From: Dactylellina haptotyla
Lineage: Eukaryota > Ascomycota > Orbiliomycetes > Orbiliales > Orbiliaceae
Assembly: GCA_031310005.1 (NCBI GenBank)
Contig: CM062386.1
Location: 2,790,001 to 2,854,000 of the forward strand
Direction of reading: 5' to 3'
Length of the DNA: 64,000 bases
Under the pieces are notes generated by a model. It saw nothing but the letters and a program-made list of their open reading frames with translations. It had not been told where the DNA came from and made no database searches. The position numbers and the translations under genes are program-made. Shown piece by piece: positions 57,048 to 64,000 of the stretch. Each line of letters opens with the position of its first letter. Positions within the stretch are counted from its first letter, which is position 1.

Positions 57048-57841
57048 GATGAACGACAACGGCCTCTGAGATATGGCAGGAAGGCTCCTTTATGTTTCGG
57101 TAGCTTCAAAGCGCTTTTAACTGTGCACGCAGCTGTTCCCACCGCCAACTGAGATGCGGGGCAGCTTAAATCGAAGACAGAATTATAGCGATATGGAGCA
57201 TGAGGGGTGAAATGCCGTTTATCAGGGTAATATTCCGTGACTCGTACTGCGTCAATGACGAGGGCCTTCCGATCTCTGGATCACGGTCTCCCTCACCGGT
57301 CCGGTATTTGCTTTTTGCATCCTGATCCAATCGAACGCGGCGTTGTTCCTTCCTCGCCTGGCCGGTGACAAGGTTCCTCGCGCGGAGTCTGCATGCACCT
57401 TCTACTGACCGGTGACAGGGATGTCTTTTGGGGTAGTTTGGCGAACCGAACCGGTGAGACTCGATAAGGCTGGCCTATTTGATAGAAGATGGAGGCACCT
57501 TGCTTCCAGCCTTGGACAGCTGTCGATGGAGCCGCATGCTGCGGAGAACCCTTTAATGCCCTTCTCCGGTTTCACAATCGGCTGGTATGATCCTTCATCG
57601 ATTCTCTTCTTGTAAAGAAGTTGGAATCGATTTAAATCTCTCTCCGCCGCTATCGCCATCATAGCCTCAAGATCAATCCTCAGACAACCGAGCCGCACAC
57701 CCTCGAGGCTTCTCGGCGTATTTAATAGCGTAAATCCCCACAAAAGTCACCGGTTGCGTGCCCATGCTCGGATCTCCTTTTTAATTGTCTCGATATTCCA
57801 TTCCCCGCCAACCTGATCGCACAATTAATCACAACGTTGAG
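57048..57841. promoter_or_regulatory. Divergent promoter of the GNAT and regulator genes with ACCGGT copies
   Basis: ACCGGT-like copies lie at about 57294 (followed by a second CCGG), 57411, 57451 and 57742, plus a GCCGGTGA at 57361. This spacer serves both the GNAT (-) and the Zn2Cys6 gene (+). Confidence 0.45.
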
Positions 57842-60406
57842 ATGACAGGGAAACGTGGGAGGGCGCAGCAGGACGATGGGCTTGAAGAGCAACCTGCCCG
57901 TCAGAAGAGACGCCTGGTGCCTCTCCATCGCGATAGACCACATTCCGCAAGCGAGCTGCTCATACTCCAAAAGGCCAGAGAGATCCTAAACTTGGGCTCG
58001 GACAGTTCCAATTCGGACCTCCGTGACCAATTACAGTCCGTACCTGACCCTCGTTCGCCAATCTTGACAAACGGCGACAGACCAGCAACGGAATTTCGTC
58101 CGTTACTCAATAATATATTCGAGGAGCCGGTTTTTAATCAGCACATCGGGAGCTACACTTATTCAGCCCATGATATACTACTATCGACTCAAGGCAACGT
58201 TCTGAATGGGGTGCCCTTAGCAAATCCGGTTAGGAATTACTCGAACTCTCCGCCCGACGCGATCTTGGGCTCCGGATGCTTCCTAGACGCCGGCATATCA
58301 CATGCACCTGTAGGAGACCTGTTTCCGCAATTCAATGATGTTGTCCACGCCCAACCTATTGCAAGTGCGAATCTCTTGCAGGATTTCCCCCAAGATCCTA
58401 CACCCAATTCCTACGCCCTAGACCAACACCCAGCTGTACCGAAAACCGCAACAAAACTGCAGAACGGTCGTCTCTCAACTGCTAGTGAAGCTGAAATATA
58501 TCATGACCATTGGATTTCACCTCCTCTACAGGTTGTTCCATCACCCAACTATGGTGAAATTTTTACCCAATTTTTAAGCAACGCCAGCCCAGTGATAAAC
58601 TCTCAACCCCAGTTGGATTTCCTGCCTGACGGTTACAACAACTTGGATTCCCGGGAGGGCCAAGTCACAAGTTCCGAATCGGCTCCGTTGACGACGCCGG
58701 AGTATCCTCATGTTTCATTCCGTCGCGTTGTCGATATCTCGGACGAACCTAGTAGAACTCCAGCGCCGGCAAAAAGCAGTCGCAAGCGTAAAAGAAAGAC
58801 TACTGTCAATTGCACTGACGAAGACGACCCAAAGCGCCGGAAACAATTCCTCCCGGATGCCAAACTAGAAACTAGGCGAAGGCGAGAGGCGAGGGCGTGC
58901 CTCCGATGTCGAGACCAGAAAATCAGGGTATGTTTCAGATATAATAATCTTACCACCTATTCCATTATAGGGGAATGTTCAAGTATTTACCATTTGATGT
59001 TTTATAAACCCAGTGCCCGCCAGTTGAAGGTGATTACAGTGCTGCCTGCATGAACTGTATTTCTGTCACGAAGCCGAAAATTTTCCATATTTCGTGCTTT
59101 TATCCCAAAATAACCGATGCGAAACTTCTTGACACGGGAGAGCACCCACGTTTCAGCTGGACTCGCCGGTGGAGGGCGATGGAGATGACCGATATAACCG
59201 ACTGGAGATCAGACACCATCAAGACTATCCAGATTACCCAAGACATAGGAGGGGCTTGCTATCAGCTTCAGGTTCGAGAGTTTGTTCCAGTCGAGGGTGA
59301 CTCGCTAGCGGTCAGGTGGAATTCGAAGGGTGGTTCCAAATCCTTACCTTGCGCGCCCTACGCAATTGCCGACATGAAAAGCGCCGCGCGAGAGATCGTA
59401 GCATTCGCAAACAGAAACGTACTCCCGTTTATCGACTTTTGGATAGATGAGACCGACAAGTTGATGAGACACACCTATGACATGGTAAACAGATGGAGCT
59501 GGCTCGTCAAAGTACGTATATAAACCCGTTATCTGGTGGCCGAGGCGCGTGTTAACTTTGAGTAAAACACAGACAGACCAAGAAAAGAAGTTGCTACAAT
59601 CAGTTCTTCGCCTATGGATGGCATCGAGGATGTGCTCACGACAGGAGCGAATCTCGAGCGATGAAACGTTGGGCATGAGTCCCCAAAATGTCGACGACTC
59701 GAAAGAAACCTACGGCAACTATCTGCTCCCGCCCGTCCTGACAGCGCAGCTTGAAATCATAGTCACCACCCAACTCTTATCACCCATGCAAGCGGTCATC
59801 ATACAGCAACTGCAAAAGCTAGTCGAAAAGAAGGAGAAGAAACAACATTGGTTTACGATCTACCTTTGCACGTTCGTACTCTTACACAGTTGCGCCTTGT
59901 TCACAAAGGCTGAAATGGCCCGAGCGGCCCGTGAAGGAACGACATCCCAAGTGCGTTCACCTTATTTTTTGTTTTAATTGAAAATTTTGACGTACGACCG
60001 CTGACATGAAATGAAAGTCGCCTTTCTACAGCCCCAAGCTCGTCGAGGAGCTTCACAATGGAGCAAAAATCCTCCTGGTTCATTTCCATTATATCTGCAA
60101 GGGGGCCCATCCGTTCTCGAGTTCCAACGACTGGAGCAAACCGGAAACTGCAGAATTTGCAGATCTCGATAAAGACCAGGTTGAGTTTATCCAGGAAACC
60201 GTCTCCCAGATACGAAAGCGAGGTATGAGCGACCACCCTCACTTCAAAAAAAAAAATTTCAAACCCGTCGGTGATATTGACTTACCGTTTTCATTTATTT
60301 AGATGCCCGATTTAAAAGCATTATACAACAGAAGGATTACTCGGACGAATATTACTTCATCGCACAAATGTACGAGACTGACTGGCAACCATCAATGTTG
60401 GGATAG
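57842..60406 (+). CDS. Fungal transcription regulator with internal Zn2Cys6 cluster
   Basis: Five exons: 57842-58927, 59014-59511, 59573-59950, 60018-60222, 60303-60406; 756 aa from ATG 57842. Residues 1-~350 are disordered with an early basic patch. A basic stretch (KSSRKRKRKT, then RRRREARA) leads into C-L-R-C-RDQKIR | CPPVEGDYSAACMNC across intron 1, a Zn2Cys6 pattern whose cysteine spacing is restored only by splicing. The rest (HPRFSWTRRWRAMEM, TIQITQDIGGACYQLQVREF, CAPYAIADMKSAARE, FIDFWIDETDKLMRHTY) matches a fungus-specific family whose C-terminal domain is not characterised, as far as I recall. An internal rather than N-terminal Zn cluster is a family feature. Nuclear regulator; a role in controlling its neighbours is possible but not shown. 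Confidence 0.78.
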
Positions 60407-61254
60407 AGTGTCGGTAAATTTACCACTATTCTTCGGCTCCCGAACATCAACCGCGGTTTTGCTAAAGCAGAGGGCTTCGTTTGTCATTCTTGATGTGTGG
60501 TTGGAGGAGTTTTTTTTGACAAGGTCATTACCGGAATAATTAGCCCTGTGAGATTTAGAGGCATTTTGGTGGAGTTTATAAATTCGGAGTGCATATTATT
60601 GAAATTTGGTTTTTATATTGATACGAGATTCAGCGATAAACAGCCTTGCTTTTGTTATTTTCTTTATTCGTTTACTTGGAGCATTGGTTGAGAATTTCTG
60701 TACCTTTAGCATTCGAAATATCTGGCTTCTTTGTTCATGCGTCCAATAATGCCGGACGCGAAGCATTGGGAGGTGGATAGATATTGCATATATTCCTCAC
60801 CGGAACAGGTTCCGATTGAGCGCCTTCAATGTTATAGGATTTTGGACCAGTAGTCTTGCCGTAATTTACATTAAGAAGAAAATATGAACGCCTGTGAGAT
60901 CTTTACTAGCTTCCCATGCTACATTGGAACGCAACGGGCATCAGGCTGGCAATTTTCGATCCTGATTGCCACTGGTCCGGCCAGAACAATGCCTTATCAA
61001 ATGATATTATCAGACTCGAAGCTGATAAGACCCACGCTCTTACCCCGCTTTTTATCTTTCCAATCCGCCCTGTTTCTGCCCGGTGCGTGAATTTCGAAGA
61101 ATTGTCTGAGATGGCGCTTAGAACCCGCAGAGCCGCAGTTGGAATAAAACGGACAAATTCTTCAGAACTTGGGGCGGAATTGGATTCTTTTCGAGGCTTA
61201 ACGCTATCTTGTATTCCATATTACTATAGGGCCAAATTGAACACCTGTTAAAAA
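60407..61254. other. Intergenic, no gene supported
   Basis: About 850 bases before the dioxygenase gene. The frames here lack ATG/domain support, although some codons at 60884-61250 look protein-like. No RNA gene seen. Confidence 0.4.
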
Positions 61255-62820
61255 ATGGCACCGGCAGCTTTTGATGAAACCGTCGAGGCCGAGGTGACCG
61301 GCGGCTCTTCCACAGTGCCGTTGACTGAAACGAAGGCAGCCAAATCTTTCCAATCACCACAGTCAACTTCTAGTGGGTGGCCGAAGTATTTAGACTCTCC
61401 GCTTGCTTGGAATGGTAGTCGATACCAGAATAAGGAGTCCGAGTACACCTACACATTTTCACCCTCTGATGTCGAGGAGATCGAAGCTGCGTTGGTAACC
61501 TTTGAGAGTGCGTATACATTCCGATCGATCCTGCGCATTTAAATTGCTGGAGATCCAGACAAAACCCTCAAAGAGCTTGTACCAATTCATCCCCGATAAT
61601 AGAACAGGAACTTGCCGGGCGCGATATAAACTGCGAAAACTTCCCGCTTCGGACCCTCCGAGATAAACTGAAAGAATTCGCAAACGAGCTTCATCACGGC
61701 CGAGGATTTTTTGTGTTGAGCGGATTGGACCCGAACAAGTACTCACCTGAAGAGAACGCTACCATTTTCCTTGGAGTGTCTAGTTATGTCGGAGCTAGGA
61801 GGGGGATGCAAAATACTGGTGGTGATATGATCAGTACGTATACGTGACTTCCAGGCTTTGCACGAAGTATGCTAAAAGCTCCATCTCAAAGCTCATATCA
61901 GCGATGCAAAGAAAATGACGGCGTCGCAGACGGAGCGCCCTGCTCGTGACTCTAACATCAGATTGGTACGTCGATATATATACCGGGCACGAATTCCTTC
62001 ATATTTATCAATAATTTGATTTATGCCCTGGTTCCGAAAGAGATACTAATCTTGAAATATATAACTCTGCTTAGCTCTTCCATACTGACGCCATGAGTGA
62101 TATTGTTGCATTACAAGCTCAGGGCGCACCTGCCTGGGGCGGGCGTCATGTGATATCATCCGGATGGCATGTTTACAACGAGCTGGTAGCTAATCACCCT
62201 GAACTGATCGATGTCCTCGCCGCCCCCAATTGGGCGTTCAAGACGTAAGTCTTCAACAACGCCTTTCTTAAGCTGATAATTTCACACGGGCTCTTGGTCC
62301 GAGCTTCTTTTATAAATATATATATACTGACCGCAAGCTTCATTATGAGAGGTGATATAGTGACAGCCCACCCTACCTATCCGGCCAACGAACCCCGGTT
62401 GCGTGTCGAGATGGTCGGGTATTCTGGAGTTTTACTCGCAAATCCTTCATAGATATCGATGACAAGAGCGGAGATCGATCAGTTACTCTGACCCAAGAAC
62501 AGATCGAGACCTTGGATGCCATTCAAAGTATCGCGGAGAGAAACCAGCTCGCTCTGCCAACTTCTGTAGGCGATATTATTTTCGTGAATAATTTTGCGTT
62601 GTTGCACTCGCGAGAACGGTTTGAGGATGATGCGGATGCCGGGAAGGTCAGACACCTTACACGTCTGTGGTTGAAGAACGACGAGCTCGCTTGGGATTTA
62701 CCGGAGGAGATTCAAAAGGGAAATGATAGTGTGTTTAATGCTGATCCGGAGATAGAGAAGTGGGAGGTTAGGATGGTTCCGAAGGTTGTTTTCACCAAGC
62801 TTGATCTTTACTATCCGTGA
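61255..62820 (+). CDS. TauD/TfdA-like Fe(II)/2-oxoglutarate dioxygenase
   Basis: Five exons: 61255-61507, 61603-61833, 61892-61965, 62075-62244, 62361-62820; 395 aa, in frame at every junction. Iron ligands: His and Asp in LLFHTDAMSD (H-x-D motif), second His in FALLHSRERFED. Arg residues in the following VRHLTRLWLK are candidates for 2-oxoglutarate binding. Other family stretches are GRGFFVLSGLD, GDMITHISDAKK, GWHVYNELVANHPELIDVLA and GQRTPVACRDGRVFW. This layout is the fungal TauD-like group, related to clavaminate-synthase-like enzymes. Substrates are diverse, so none is assigned. Cytosolic. The ATG at 61255 is preceded by AAAAA, a good fungal context. Confidence 0.85.
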
Positions 62821-63300
62821 ATGTCCGGATAGATATCGCCAATCCTTTGTTTTAATTTAATTGGGCTTGCTCAATCTGGAGAAAAGTACTATAAGCAATC
62901 TAGATTGACTTTTTATAAAGGAACCTACTATCTACATTTATAAAGGCGATAAGGTAAAAATTAGCGGGATACTAATTGCCTTACATCTGGTTTAAAATGG
63001 CAACTATAATTGGCAAGCTCTTGCCATAAGGAAACGAGAAATGCCCCGCGATCAAAATATTATGATATATATATATATATAGGAGGGTTAAAAGCAAGGC
63101 TGTGAGATTAGAGAGGAAAATGTGGGGCTACAAATATTTGCCATTTCAGAAATTCTGCCCTGGGACATTGGGATAAGCATCGAGTACTTGAAATACCTCT
63201 TTTTACAGCCTGGGGTTACGGTTGTTTCTAGCAATTGTTAACAATAACCAACCCTATTTTTAGTTAAAAAAGACCATTCTATGTTGATCGATTGAACAAA
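62821..63300. other. Intergenic spacer before the last gene
   Basis: 480 AT-rich bases (ATATATATATAT at about 63068) separating the dioxygenase from the kinase-like gene. No gene seen. Confidence 0.4.
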
Positions 63301-64000
63301 ATGGAACCCAATCTGGCGATGGTTGAGGCCGTCCTCTTTCCCGCCTCGGTGGAATTCACAGAGCAAGATTTCATCCGCGCTTCGAAAGATCATACAGAAG
63401 AGCAGAGTTCTCCCTTGACTTCATTAAAACAAATCAAAGAGGTCCCGAGCCCACGCAAATCCATCTGGCGTATAGACGGTGGAGATGCTATGGGTTCCCA
63501 ATTCTACGCAATCCCGTCCTTCGCCCTACGAAAACCCCCTTTACGGATCGACTTGTTCCTCGGGAACAGCAATCACTTCCTCGCGCCCGGTAATACCGTA
63601 AATCCAAGTTTATTGACAAAAAGCAGTGATGTAGGATCTCTCGAGATTGCGAAGCATCTAGTCGCCGGACTTGATGTCTGGTCCGCCCGAAATCCAAACT
63701 TGGAGGCTGAGTATTTTTCACTTCCGTTTGGTTCCAAAATCGTTCTCCAGAACGTGGGACGCGACATCAACCGCTTTGATTTCCACTTCATCCCGGACAG
63801 TGGAGTGGAGCAACAGTATCTATCGGTCTCTCAGTTGCAGGGAATGTGGGACCTGCCGAGTGAAAAATGGCCGGAAACTGTATCGCTGGAAGCGTTATGT
63901 CTTCTCGAGCAAATTCATGGTGCGATTTCACTGGTAACAATTAGCTCCTCGGAGGGCATAGAGGCAGCAAAGCCTGAAAAACTCTACGCATTCAAATCAT
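63301..64000 (+). CDS. Fungal kinase-like protein, 5' part, continues past the window
   Basis: ATG at 63301 opens a frame that stays open to the window end (233 codons; incomplete). The leader (MEPNLAMVEAVLFPASVEF, SIWRIDGG) precedes a conserved fungal block, SLPFGSKIVLQNVGRDINRFDFHFIP, then EALCLLEQIHGAISLVTI and AKPEKLYAFKS. The AFK at the end resembles the beta-3 strand lysine that begins many fungal kinase-like domains, so the kinase domain should follow outside the window. Call is by family resemblance only. Confidence 0.55.
   Translation, partial: MEPNLAMVEAVLFPASVEFTEQDFIRASKDHTEEQSSPLTSLKQIKEVPSPRKSIWRIDGGDAMGSQFYAIPSFALRKPPLRIDLFLGNSNHFLAPGNTVNPSLLTKSSDVGSLEIAKHLVAGLDVWSARNPNLEAEYFSLPFGSKIVLQNVGRDINRFDFHFIPDSGVEQQYLSVSQLQGMWDLPSEKWPETVSLEALCLLEQIHGAISLVTISSSEGIEAAKPEKLYAFKS

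Noticed and set aside
1-64000. tRNA genes, CRISPR arrays or intact transposons
   Set aside because: None recognised; box-B-like GTTCGAA-type strings had no matching acceptor stem or box A, and no terminal-repeat/transposase pair was seen.

Overview
The window is nuclear DNA from a filamentous ascomycete (Pezizomycotina). The genes are split by many short introns of about 50-100 nt, with GTAAGT/GTATGT-type donors, CTAAC-type branch points and C/TAG acceptors. The families are fungal: EFR3, a MAGE-type Nse3, a DUF7580-like protein, an NLR with a nucleoside-phosphorylase N-terminus, and a Zn2Cys6 regulator. I cannot fix the class; an early-diverging lineage such as Orbiliomycetes or Pezizomycetes is possible but is a guess. 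Exon models were built by hand from splice signals and reading phase.

Layout. 1-14 kb holds housekeeping genes: the 3' part of the PP2A scaffold subunit, Nse3 of SMC5/6, and EFR3 on the minus strand. Between Nse3 and EFR3 lie a possible two-exon secreted peptide, a frameshifted NLR scrap and a compact kinase-like gene. 14-25 kb holds accessory genes: a C2H2 protein, a DUF7580-like protein with an anomalous 28-nt frame break, a secreted protein, a MYND-finger protein and a small unknown gene.

26-38 kb is the most unusual part. Two very large minus-strand genes encode repeated units of atypical zinc fingers, each finger followed by a W-x2-[LIM]-[FY]-x2-C segment, with a conserved hydrophobic helix, a long disordered stretch and an unrecognised C-terminal domain of about 100 aa carrying an F-T-W-E-x-W core. 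One gene has a single unit (1,391 aa). The other has two units fused in one reading frame (1,945 aa). Both share intron positions and phases and a duplicated 5' flank, and a decayed fragment of a further unit lies upstream.

39-54 kb carries a fucose-lectin-like propeller, a full-length PNP-NB-ARC-TPR NLR, a protein of about 20 ankyrin repeats, a vWA protein, a second ankyrin protein, a trypsin-like protease and a coiled-coil protein. This mix of sensors, repeat receptors and possible effectors suggests an island for self/non-self recognition; that is inference from neighbourhood. 54-64 kb holds a small unknown gene, a membrane-anchored GNAT, a fungal regulator with an internal Zn2Cys6 cluster, a TauD/TfdA-like Fe(II)/2-oxoglutarate dioxygenase and the start of a kinase-like gene. 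The intergenic DNA around the GNAT and regulator is rich in the palindrome core ACCGGT.

No tRNA, rRNA, CRISPR or intact transposon was recognised.
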